A program made the position numbers and the translations under genes. A stretch of 64,000 bases of DNA, taken from NCBI GenBank assembly GCA_031409815.1, contig JANNXV010000011.1, forward strand, positions 1 through 64,000. Reading direction: 5' to 3'. The notes below the pieces were generated by a model, which was given only the letters and a program-made list of their open reading frames with translations, did no database searches and was not told where the DNA came from. The DNA is from JANLUX01 sp031409815 (GTDB lineage: Bacteria; Bacteroidota; Bacteroidia; AKYH767-A; OLB10). Positions 17,927 through 25,143 of this stretch are shown here, piece by piece (position 1 is the stretch's first letter; every line of letters begins with the position of its first letter).

Positions 17927-20383
17927 ATGATTGTATTAAAATTCGGTGGCACTTCTGTTTTGGATGCGGACAGAATTAAACATGTTGCCACTATACTTAA
18001 ATCGTATCACGCCAAAAAAATAAAAATTGCTGCGGTGTTTTCTGCTTTTGGCGGAGTCACCGACCAGTTGATTGAAGCCAGCCGCATGGCAGCCGCGAAC
18101 GACCAACATGCGTTTATCACATTGAAAGAAATTGAGAAGCGCCATATTGATGCAGTTAAGAAACTGCTTAATAAAAATTTGTTGGATAAAACGCTGGCTC
18201 ATGTAAATCTTTCGCTGAAAGAACTCACGGATATGATTCACGGTGTGTTCTTAGTGCGTGAGTTGTCCGACAGAAGTCTGGATTTTATTGCAAGTTTCGG
18301 TGAGCGGCTTTCGGCATATATCATTAGCCAGTATTTAAAAGAGCAACGTATAAATGTTGATTTCACGGATACACGCGACTTGATAAAAACGGATAAACAT
18401 TTTGGTTCAGCGCATGTTGATTTTACCAAAACTAATGTGAATCTTAAAAAATATTTTCGCGATTTAAAATCAACAGCCATCGTTACGGGTTTCATCGGTT
18501 CATCAAAAGAGGGTGAAACGACTACACTTGGCCGTGGTGGTTCTGATTACACAGCCGCCATTATTGGTGCTGCGCTGGATGCAAAAGAAATTCATATCTG
18601 GACAGATGTGGATGGTGTACTCACAGCAGATCCTCGCAAAGTGAAAAAAGCATTTCCGTTGTTGCATCTTACTTACGAGGAAGCAATGGAGATGTCACAT
18701 TTCGGTGCGAAGGTGATTCATCCGCCAACGATACAACCTGCGCTTGCAAAAGGAATTCCGTTACGAATTAAAAACACTTTCAATCCTGATTATGACGGAA
18801 CGCTGATCACACAAAAAAGCAAGGGACAGGAATTTATGATTAAAGGAATTTCGTCTATTGATAAAATTTCGTTGCTCACGATGATGGGTAGCGGCATGAT
18901 TGGTGTTGCAGGAATTTCTGCGCGTTTGTTCGGTGCGCTTGCAAAAAATAAAATCAGTGCGATATTGATTACGCAAGGCTCATCCGAACATTCTATTTCG
19001 TTTGCCGTTGTGCCTGCTGATGCTGAACATGCACAACACGCCATCCGCGAAGAATTCTCGTTAGAGATGAAAGCGAAATTGATTAACGAAATCAAAGTGG
19101 AGAAAAATCTTTCCATTATTGCCATTATCGGTGAAAACATGAAACACGTTCCCGGAATTTCAGGACGTTTGTTTGGTGCGTTGGGTAAGAATGGAATCAA
19201 CGTTGTGGCTACTGCACAAGGTTCGTCAGAGTTAAATATTTCAGTTGTTATCAACGATCAGAATCTTTCCAAAGCATTAAACGCCATTCACGAATCTTTC
19301 TTTTTATCAGGAACAAAAACGCTCAACATTTTTATGGTGGGAGTTGGTTTGATTGGAAAAACATTGATTGAGCAAATAAACAAACAAGCCGCCTATCTTA
19401 AACAAAATAAAGCGCTCGAATTAAATTTTATTGGTGTTGCCAACAGTAAAAAAATGTTTTTTAATGAGAATGGTATTGCAAGAAAAAATATTTCGCAACA
19501 ATTAGAATACGCAAAACAAACGATGAGCATGAAATCGTTTGTGAAAGAAATGTGCGCATTGAATTTACCCAACAGTGTTTTTGTTGACAATACTGCGAAT
19601 GCTGATGTCGCTTCTTTTTACAATGAGATTTTAGAATCGAGCATCTCTGTTGTTACCCCAAACAAAGTTGCTAACTCAGGAACGTATGCTCAATATCTGA
19701 AACTAAAAAACAGTGCAGCAAAAAGAAACGTTAAGTTTTTGTATGAAACAAATGTGGGCGCAGGTTTGCCGGTGATAACTACGCTGAACGATTTAATGAC
19801 GAGTGGTGATAAAATTTTAAAGATTGAAGCCGTGTTGTCAGGAACGCTTTCTTTTATTTTTAATAATTACAAGCATCCGAAAAAATTCAGCGACATTGTA
19901 AAAGAAGCACAGGAAAAAGGATACACCGAACCCGACCCTCGCACTGATTTAAGCGGGTTGGATGTAATGCGCAAACTCTTAATCCTCGCCCGCGAATGTG
20001 GAATTGGTTTGGAATCCAATGATATTACGATACAAAAACTGTTGCCACCGGAATGCATGAAGCCAAAAACAATTCCTGATTTTTATATTGCGTTGCAAAA
20101 AGCAGATACACATTTTGAAAAGATGCGTGATGCAGCAGAGCAAAAGGGAAATATGTTACGCTTCATCGCAAGCTTAGATGGAACAAAAGCAAGTATCAGT
20201 TTGCAGGAAGTAAATCAATCGCATCCGTTTTATAATCTTTCAGGAAGTGATAACATTATTTCCTTCACCACAGAACGTTACAAAGAACGTCCGTTGGTTA
20301 TCAAAGGTCCCGGTGCGGGTGCGGAGGTAACTGCTGCAGGTGTGTTTGCTGAGATTATTGGGATTAGTAACTATCTTTCCTAG
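17927..20383 (+). CDS. thrA: Bifunctional aspartate kinase/homoserine dehydrogenase
   Basis: This protein catalyses the first and third steps of threonine synthesis. The kinase part begins MIVLKFGGTSVLDADRI and includes TLGRGGSDYTAAIIGAAL and IWTDVDGVLTADPRKV. Two ACT-like regulatory modules lie at about residues 310-460 (MMGSGMIGVAGISARLFGAL, then HVPGISGRLFGALGKNGIN). The homoserine dehydrogenase begins near residue 467 with the NAD(P)-binding FMVGVGLIGKTL and carries VVTPNKVAN and GAGLPVITTLNDLMTSGDKI. The length of 818 residues equals that of the E. coli ThrA type. It heads an operon, since thrB starts on the base after its stop codon. Threonine feedback on the ACT modules is expected from the family. 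Confidence 0.96.
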   Translation: MIVLKFGGTSVLDADRIKHVATILKSYHAKKIKIAAVFSAFGGVTDQLIEASRMAAANDQHAFITLKEIEKRHIDAVKKLLNKNLLDKTLAHVNLSLKELTDMIHGVFLVRELSDRSLDFIASFGERLSAYIISQYLKEQRINVDFTDTRDLIKTDKHFGSAHVDFTKTNVNLKKYFRDLKSTAIVTGFIGSSKEGETTTLGRGGSDYTAAIIGAALDAKEIHIWTDVDGVLTADPRKVKKAFPLLHLTYEEAMEMSHFGAKVIHPPTIQPALAKGIPLRIKNTFNPDYDGTLITQKSKGQEFMIKGISSIDKISLLTMMGSGMIGVAGISARLFGALAKNKISAILITQGSSEHSISFAVVPADAEHAQHAIREEFSLEMKAKLINEIKVEKNLSIIAIIGENMKHVPGISGRLFGALGKNGINVVATAQGSSELNISVVINDQNLSKALNAIHESFFLSGTKTLNIFMVGVGLIGKTLIEQINKQAAYLKQNKALELNFIGVANSKKMFFNENGIARKNISQQLEYAKQTMSMKSFVKEMCALNLPNSVFVDNTANADVASFYNEILESSISVVTPNKVANSGTYAQYLKLKNSAAKRNVKFLYETNVGAGLPVITTLNDLMTSGDKILKIEAVLSGTLSFIFNNYKHPKKFSDIVKEAQEKGYTEPDPRTDLSGLDVMRKLLILARECGIGLESNDITIQKLLPPECMKPKTIPDFYIALQKADTHFEKMRDAAEQKGNMLRFIASLDGTKASISLQEVNQSHPFYNLSGSDNIISFTTERYKERPLVIKGPGAGAEVTAAGVFAEIIGISNYLS

Positions 20384-21316
20384 ATGAATCAATCCATAAA
20401 AGTTTTCGCCCCGGCAACGGTAGCCAACGTAGGTTGCGGTTTTGATGTATTGGGTTTTGCAATACACGGACCCGGTGATAAAATCATCATGCGATTGAAT
20501 GAAACAAAAAAAGTTTCTGTTGAATCAATCACAGGTGATAATGGTTCGCTTTCAAAAAACGCACATGAAAATACTGCAAGTGTAGCAGTGCTTGCAATGC
20601 TTAAAAAATTAAAATCAAAACAAGGATTGAGTATTGAGTTGCACAAGCAAATGCCGTTGAAAAGCGGTTTAGGTTCGAGTGCGGCAAGTGCAGTTGCAGG
20701 GGTATTTGCATTGAATGAATTATTAAACCGCCCGTTTTCAAAAGAAGAATTAATTCCGTTTGCAATGGAAGGTGAGCGTGTTGCATGCGGCACTGCTCAT
20801 GCAGATAATGTGGCTCCATCCATGTTAGGCGGTTTAGTTTTGGTGCATAGTTTAAATCCTTTGCAAGTAGTAAAGATTAATTCACCTTCAAAATTATTTT
20901 GTTGTGTGGTGCATCCACATTTAGAATTAGCTACAAAAAAATCAAGAGCTGCATTACCTAAACAAATCCCCTTACAAACAGCAGTAAAGCAATGGGCAAA
21001 TGTTGGAGGATTGGTTGCAGGTTTTATGAAAAAAGATTTTGCTTTGATCGGTTCTTCTATCGAAGATTTTGTTGCTGAACCCAATCGTTCAAAACTGATT
21101 AAAGGATTTGATGAAGTAAAGAAAGCTGCTATGAAATCAGGAGCATTAGGTTGCAGCATCTCAGGTTCGGGACCGACAGTATTTGCTTTGAGTGATAATA
21201 AAGAGAAATGCAAGTCAATTGCAAAAGCGATGCAAAATGCTTTTGCAAAATTTAATGTTGGGAGTGAACATTATGTTTCTACTATTAATAATAATGGAGT
21301 AAAAATTATTTCCTGA
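20384..21316 (+). CDS. thrB: Homoserine kinase
   Basis: This GHMP-family kinase converts L-homoserine to O-phosphohomoserine. It opens with IKVFAPATVANVGCGFDVLGFA. The GHMP ATP loop is PLKSGLGSSAASAVAG at about residues 90-105, and the C-terminal GALGCSISGSGPTVFAL is the third conserved motif. The length of 310 residues is normal. The start ATG directly abuts the thrA stop (TAGATG), so translation is probably coupled. It is followed after 22 bases by a strong palindrome and then thrC. Confidence 0.96.
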   Translation: MNQSIKVFAPATVANVGCGFDVLGFAIHGPGDKIIMRLNETKKVSVESITGDNGSLSKNAHENTASVAVLAMLKKLKSKQGLSIELHKQMPLKSGLGSSAASAVAGVFALNELLNRPFSKEELIPFAMEGERVACGTAHADNVAPSMLGGLVLVHSLNPLQVVKINSPSKLFCCVVHPHLELATKKSRAALPKQIPLQTAVKQWANVGGLVAGFMKKDFALIGSSIEDFVAEPNRSKLIKGFDEVKKAAMKSGALGCSISGSGPTVFALSDNKEKCKSIAKAMQNAFAKFNVGSEHYVSTINNNGVKIIS

Positions 21317-21338
21317 GATGAATAATGCCTCAACACAA

Positions 21339-21398
21339 TGCTTCGACTTCGCTCAGCATGACCCACACGTACGGGTCATGCTGAGCGAAGTCGAAGCA
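21339..21398. repeat. Perfect 26-bp palindrome between thrB and thrC
   Basis: The left arm 21339-21364 (starting TGCTTCGACTTCGCTCAGC) is the exact reverse complement of the right arm 21373-21398 around the 8-base loop ACACGTAC. It would form a very stable RNA hairpin in the thr operon, ending 11 bases before the first thrC ATG. It is the intact counterpart of the copy inside metG. It could attenuate thrC or only be a tolerated insertion. Confidence 0.95.
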
Positions 21399-21409
21399 CT
21401 ATCAATTAA

Positions 21410-22714
21410 ATGCTAATGCAATTATATTCCACAAAAAATAAATCAAAATTATTTACGCTTGAAGAAGCTGTTGTAAAAGGTTTGCCCGATGACAACGGCT
21501 TGTTCATGCCTGTTGAAATTCCTTTGTTGCCAAAATCATTTTTTCGGGAGATGCAACAAATGTCGTTTCAAGATATTGCTTACACGGTTGCTCAAACTTT
21601 AGTTGGTGATAGTGTTCCTGTTAATGAATTAAAAAAGATTGTTCATCATGCTGTAAACTTTGCAGCGCCTATTATTGAGATAGAAAAAAATATTTATGTT
21701 TTAGAATTATTTCACGGACCCACACTTGCATTTAAAGATTTTGGTGCTAGGTTTATGTCTGGTTTGCTGCAATACTTTGTTGGCAGACAGGGAAAGAAAT
21801 TAACCATCCTTGTTGCTACTTCAGGTGATACAGGTGGAGCGGTAGCTTCCGGTTTTTATGACGTGGAGGGAATTGAAGTAATCATTCTTTATCCTTCAAA
21901 AAAAGTAAGTGGTTTGCAGGAAAAACAACTTACAACGCTAGGGAAAAATATTACAGCATTAGAAGTTGACGGAACATTTGATGATTGCCAGCATTTAGTG
22001 AAGCAAGCGTTTCTTGATGCTGAAATCAATCAGCATCTGCGTTTAACTTCTGCCAACTCTATCAATATTGCGCGATTGATTCCTCAGACATTTTATTATT
22101 TCAATGCAATTGCACAATTAAAAACTACGGCTAGGGAAATTGTTTTTTCTGTTCCCAGCGGAAATTTTGGAAACCTCACAGCAGGATTAATTGCAAAGCG
22201 AATGGGATTACCTATTCATAAATTTATAGCAGCAACGAATGCAAATGATATTGTACCCAACTATTTATTGAAAGGAATTTTTTCTCCAAAAGCAAGTGTG
22301 GCAACTATCAGCAATGCAATGGATGTGGGTAACCCAAGTAATTTTTACCGCATGATGGATTTGTATGACAACGACCTGAGCAAAATTTCAAAAGACATTG
22401 CTGGCATCAGCATCACCGATGAAGAAACTAAACAAACCATCCAGTCAGTTTTTCAAAATCTTCATTACACACTCGACCCTCATGGAGCAGTTGGATATCT
22501 TGCTTTAAAGAAATATGTAGCAGCAAATTCTTTTGACAAAGCGATATTTTTAGAAACTGCGCATCCTGCCAAATTTCCTGAAGTGGTGGAAGAGGTGACC
22601 AATGAAAAAATTGTTCTGCCAAAGCAATTGTCAGCTTTGATTTCTAAAACGAAAAGTTCTGTTTTAATGGGCAAAGAGTTTGAGAGTTTTAAGGAGTTTC
22701 TTCTAAAGAAATAA
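21410..22714 (+). CDS. thrC: Threonine synthase
   Basis: This PLP enzyme turns O-phosphohomoserine into threonine. The PLP lysine sits in HGPTLAFKDFGARF (Lys109). The phosphate-binding region is VATSGDTGGAVASGFYDVEGI, and SANSINIARLIPQTFYYF and FSVPSGNFGNLTAG are also typical. The 434 residues fit the E. coli/yeast-like class that starts with MQLYST. ATG 21416 (MQLYSTKNK) is at least as likely a start as ATG 21410. It completes the thrABC operon but is separated from thrB by a long perfect hairpin. Confidence 0.95.
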   Translation: MLMQLYSTKNKSKLFTLEEAVVKGLPDDNGLFMPVEIPLLPKSFFREMQQMSFQDIAYTVAQTLVGDSVPVNELKKIVHHAVNFAAPIIEIEKNIYVLELFHGPTLAFKDFGARFMSGLLQYFVGRQGKKLTILVATSGDTGGAVASGFYDVEGIEVIILYPSKKVSGLQEKQLTTLGKNITALEVDGTFDDCQHLVKQAFLDAEINQHLRLTSANSINIARLIPQTFYYFNAIAQLKTTAREIVFSVPSGNFGNLTAGLIAKRMGLPIHKFIAATNANDIVPNYLLKGIFSPKASVATISNAMDVGNPSNFYRMMDLYDNDLSKISKDIAGISITDEETKQTIQSVFQNLHYTLDPHGAVGYLALKKYVAANSFDKAIFLETAHPAKFPEVVEEVTNEKIVLPKQLSALISKTKSSVLMGKEFESFKEFLLKK

Positions 22715-22736
22715 TAGTAAGGTTTGTAAATTCCAT

Positions 22737-22803
22737 TTTGTCATGCTGACGAAGGAAGCATCTCTCTGGTGCCGCGAGATGCTTCCTTCGTCAGCATGAC
22801 AAA
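22737..22803. repeat. Perfect 28-bp palindrome after thrC
   Basis: The arm 22737-22764 (with GTCATGCTGACGAAGGAAGC) is exactly complementary to 22776-22803 around an 11-base loop. It follows thrC by 22 bases and may act as the operon terminator. The GTCATGCTGA outer part is shared with the palindrome at 21339-21398, so the two belong to related dispersed families. Confidence 0.92.
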
Positions 22804-22878
22804 CAATAGTGAGCATGATAGAAAATCGCAATAATGACCACTCTGTTTTCGTAGCTTTGCCGCTGATTAATACCTCAC

Positions 22879-24537
22879 ATGACAAAACAATTACTTTACA
22901 CATTAATACTTGGTTTTTCTTTTTATTACTCTCAATCACAAACTTTAACGGTTAGCACTTCACAATTAAATTTTGGAATTACTTATGAAAACGCACCGGA
23001 TAGTTTACAACTCACCATTACTAATAATCTTGGAAAAACAGTTAACGTAACCGGATTTCGTTTTTATACTATTTATGGTCAGCCTGCCTTCTCTTGTTCC
23101 AATTCAAATTTTAGTATCGCAGATGGAAGTTCTCAAACTGTCTGGATAAAATTTGCTCCAAAGCATAATATTTATCATAATTCAGAATTAGTAATTGAGA
23201 ATGATGCGCAGCGAGGATATGTAAGCGTAGATTTGTTAGGGCAAGGGAGATATTCAAAAGCATATTATGCAGCAAGTGAAAATTTGGAAGAGGAATCGTT
23301 AAAAACAAATTTGCATAATACAACCGGAGTTGGATACACTATTCTTTTTTATAATCCTGCGCGCGACACCATGTTTATGTGGCTCGACAATCAAAAAGTA
23401 AATGGACAAGGTGCTTCACAAAACACACTTGAATGTGTTTACACGGGTCGTCAGGCAATCGGATATTTAAATCGCTCCGATTGCCAAACCAACGATATGT
23501 TTAATACTGAACACACTTTTCCTCAGGGATTATTCAGTAGCCTTGAACCGATGAAAAGTGATTTGCACCATCTATTTCCTACGGATGATGTTGCCAATAA
23601 TACAAGAGCCAGTTATCCTTTTGGAGTTGTAACAAATGCAACCTGGAGTGTAGGTGGTTCCAAGTTCGATAATAACACAAATATTTTTGAACCGCGCGAT
23701 CAACATAAAGGTGCAACAGCAAGAGCGATGTTATACTTTGTAATGCGTTATCAGAACTACAATAATTTTTTAAATTCACAGGAAAGTATTTTGAAAACAT
23801 GGAATCATAATTTTCTTCCCTCAACAGTTGAACTCAATCGCAATGATGGTATTTATGCTGTTCAAGGAAACCGTAATCCTTTTGTTGATTATCCTCAGTT
23901 TGCTGATCGTATCACCTCTTTTTCCTCCACTTCAGTTGCTCCCACCACATTTTCGATGGACGAAACTCAGAACGAAATCAATTACGGTTTTGTATTAAGC
24001 AGCACAAATACAGTTTATCATTATGTAATTGTGAACAATGGAAATCAAAATATTCAGTTCAGTAATTTTAGTTTAAGCAATGCTGCGATTTTAAGTTTTA
24101 ACGGGGGTAGTGGAACTAACGCTTCACTTAATCCCGGAGAAGCATTAGGTGTGGATATTGATTTGCATCCTTCTTCTTTTGGGATGATAAATGAGACATT
24201 AAATTTTCAAACCAATGTACCGGGATCTGCTACTGTGCAGGTTCCAATTCTGGCACAGTCAACTGCTGTGGGCGTGGCAGAAATTAATTCGTCATCAACC
24301 ATAAATATTTATCCTAACCCGGTTGTTGATGAATTGGAAGTTACCGGTTTCAACTTTAATGTTGGCGATGAGATAAAAATGGTAAACGCACTAGGAAAGG
24401 AAACAAAGTCGGAAAGTGTAAATACTAAAATTTCAAATCTGAGGCTTCGAACTACAGACCTGGCACAGGGAGTTTATTTTTTAATGACCTATCGCAACAA
24501 TCAGTTAATTGCAAAGGCTCCATTTGTTAAATACTAA
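22879..24537 (+). CDS. Exported endonuclease I (EndA/NucM family) with T9SS sorting domain
   Basis: This secreted DNase of 552 residues has the signal peptide KQLLYTLILGFSFYYSQSQ. The first about 120 residues form an Ig-like ASPM-SPD-2-Hydin type beta domain (FGITYENAPDSLQLTITNN). The nuclease follows at roughly 135-340, with the catalytic region NTEHTFPQGLFS (Glu211, His212), DLHHLFPTDDVANNTR and FEPRDQHKGATARAMLYF. These are the signature of the Endonuclease_1 (EndA/NucM) family, which cleaves DNA without sequence preference. A second Ig-like domain and a type A sorting domain (INIYPNPVVDELEVTG) end the protein. It may serve in nutrient or biofilm DNA degradation outside the cell. Confidence 0.92.
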   Translation: MTKQLLYTLILGFSFYYSQSQTLTVSTSQLNFGITYENAPDSLQLTITNNLGKTVNVTGFRFYTIYGQPAFSCSNSNFSIADGSSQTVWIKFAPKHNIYHNSELVIENDAQRGYVSVDLLGQGRYSKAYYAASENLEEESLKTNLHNTTGVGYTILFYNPARDTMFMWLDNQKVNGQGASQNTLECVYTGRQAIGYLNRSDCQTNDMFNTEHTFPQGLFSSLEPMKSDLHHLFPTDDVANNTRASYPFGVVTNATWSVGGSKFDNNTNIFEPRDQHKGATARAMLYFVMRYQNYNNFLNSQESILKTWNHNFLPSTVELNRNDGIYAVQGNRNPFVDYPQFADRITSFSSTSVAPTTFSMDETQNEINYGFVLSSTNTVYHYVIVNNGNQNIQFSNFSLSNAAILSFNGGSGTNASLNPGEALGVDIDLHPSSFGMINETLNFQTNVPGSATVQVPILAQSTAVGVAEINSSSTINIYPNPVVDELEVTGFNFNVGDEIKMVNALGKETKSESVNTKISNLRLRTTDLAQGVYFLMTYRNNQLIAKAPFVKY

Positions 24538-24552
24538 GTCACTCAATTAAAT

Positions 24553-24560
24553 TATTTTTG
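24553..24560 (+). promoter_or_regulatory. Possible -7 box of the tRNA-Arg gene
   Basis: TATTTTTG fits TAnnTTTG and ends 13 bases before the first base of the tRNA, a suitable distance for transcription start just ahead of the tRNA. A TTTG is present at 24523-24526, but the spacing of 26 bases is longer than usual. Confidence 0.5.
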
Positions 24561-24573
24561 CCGCCAATATCCT

Positions 24574-24645
24574 GGTCTCGTAGTTCAATGGATAGAATAG
24601 AAGTTTCCTAAACTTTTGATGCAGGTTCGATTCCTGTCGAGACTA
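24574..24645 (+). tRNA. tRNA-Arg (anticodon CCT)
   Basis: The 72 bases fold into a complete cloverleaf. The acceptor GGTCTCG/CGAGACT has a G-T first pair. The D stem is GTTC/GAAT with loop AATGGATA. The anticodon stem is GAAGT/ACTTT with loop TTCCTAA, giving anticodon CCT. A four-base variable loop and the T arm GCAGG-TTCGATT-CCTGT follow. The discriminator is A and the CCA end is not encoded. It reads AGG codons. A second, interrupted copy follows at 24893-25020. Confidence 0.95.
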
Positions 24646-24659
24646 CAAAAAATGGGAGT

Positions 24660-24902
24660 ATGTATTATGCATACGTTTTGAAAAGTAAAAATCATGACTA
24701 TTATTACAAAGGTCATTGTCATGATTTGCAAAAACGACTAACCCAACATAATTCCGGGATGACTGCATCCATACGACCTTATATCCCGTTTGAAATAGTT
24801 TATACTGAAAGTTTTGAATCGGAAGCAGATGCAATTCAAAGAGAAAAATATTTTAAGTCTGCTGCCGGAAGAAGATATTTAAAAAGGAAAATTGTTCCGT
24901 AG
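24660..24902 (+). CDS. Small GIY-YIG nuclease family protein
   Basis: This 80-residue single-domain protein contains a GIY-YIG-like module. YYAYVLKSKNHDYYYKGHC carries the two beta strands (the usual GIY and YIG appear as YAY and YKG). DLQKRLTQHNSGMTA and FESEADAIQREKYFKS hold the expected Arg and Glu. The domain cleaves DNA in UvrC and homing endonucleases; what this protein cuts is unknown. It lies 14 bases after the tRNA-Arg gene. Its stop codon TAG (24900-24902) falls inside the second tRNA-Arg-like sequence, so the gene is sandwiched between two tRNA copies. A role in the tRNA duplication is a hypothesis only. Confidence 0.82.
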   Translation: MYYAYVLKSKNHDYYYKGHCHDLQKRLTQHNSGMTASIRPYIPFEIVYTESFESEADAIQREKYFKSAAGRRYLKRKIVP

Positions 24903-25020
24903 CTCAATTCTCGTTCGAACGAACTATTCGGTACAGACGGGGAATAGAAGTTTCCTAAACTTTTGATGCAGGTTCCCTGCCCGAATGAATTCGTTCAGGC
25001 GGGGATTCCTGTCGGGACTA
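24893..25020 (+). pseudogene. tRNA-Arg(CCT)-like copy interrupted in the D loop and the T loop
   Basis: This 128-base sequence aligns to the upstream tRNA. A block of 34 bases (24942-24975) covering the D-stem 3' side, the whole anticodon arm (anticodon CCT at 24954-24956) and the T-stem 5' side is identical, and the last 16 tRNA bases differ once. The D loop is 36 bases instead of 8 and contains CGTTCGAACG. The T loop is opened between TTC and GATT by a 28-base palindrome (24976-25003). The acceptor TGTTCCG/CGGGACT still pairs at six of seven positions. One D-stem pair (C11-A24) is lost. It is probably a tRNA pseudogene, but stem preservation leaves a processed RNA possible. Confidence 0.8.
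24976..25003. repeat. 28-base palindrome inserted in the T loop of the tRNA-like copy
   Basis: The two halves CCTGCCCGAATGAA and TTCGTTCAGGCGGG pair at 11 Watson-Crick and 2 G-T positions with one mismatch. The right half resembles the end of the D-loop insertion (GAACGAACTATTCGG, then ACAGACGGGG), so both insertions look like members of one family. Confidence 0.8.
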
Positions 25021-25023
25021 CAA

Positions 25024-25056
25024 AAAAGGGCTGACAAAAATTTTGTTGGCCCTTTT
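25024..25056 (+). terminator. Terminator hairpin after the tRNA-like copy
   Basis: AAAAGGGCTGACAAAA (25024-25039) pairs with TTTTGTTGGCCCTTTT (25041-25056), with two G-T pairs. Its position four bases after the tRNA-like discriminator suggests that it was the terminator of the original tRNA gene, with the duplication upstream of it. Confidence 0.75.
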
Positions 25057-25113
25057 CGCGTTTGATGCAATTGGAAATCTAAATTCAAACGTTCTTACTG
25101 CTGTTAAAACTCT

Positions 25114-25121
25114 TATATTTG
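25114..25121 (+). promoter_or_regulatory. Possible -7 box (TATATTTG)
   Basis: TATATTTG fits TAnnTTTG and lies 22 bases before the ATG of the kelch-type gene. No clear -33 TTTG is visible. Confidence 0.4.
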
Positions 25122-25143
25122 ATAAATGAAAACCATTTAAACC

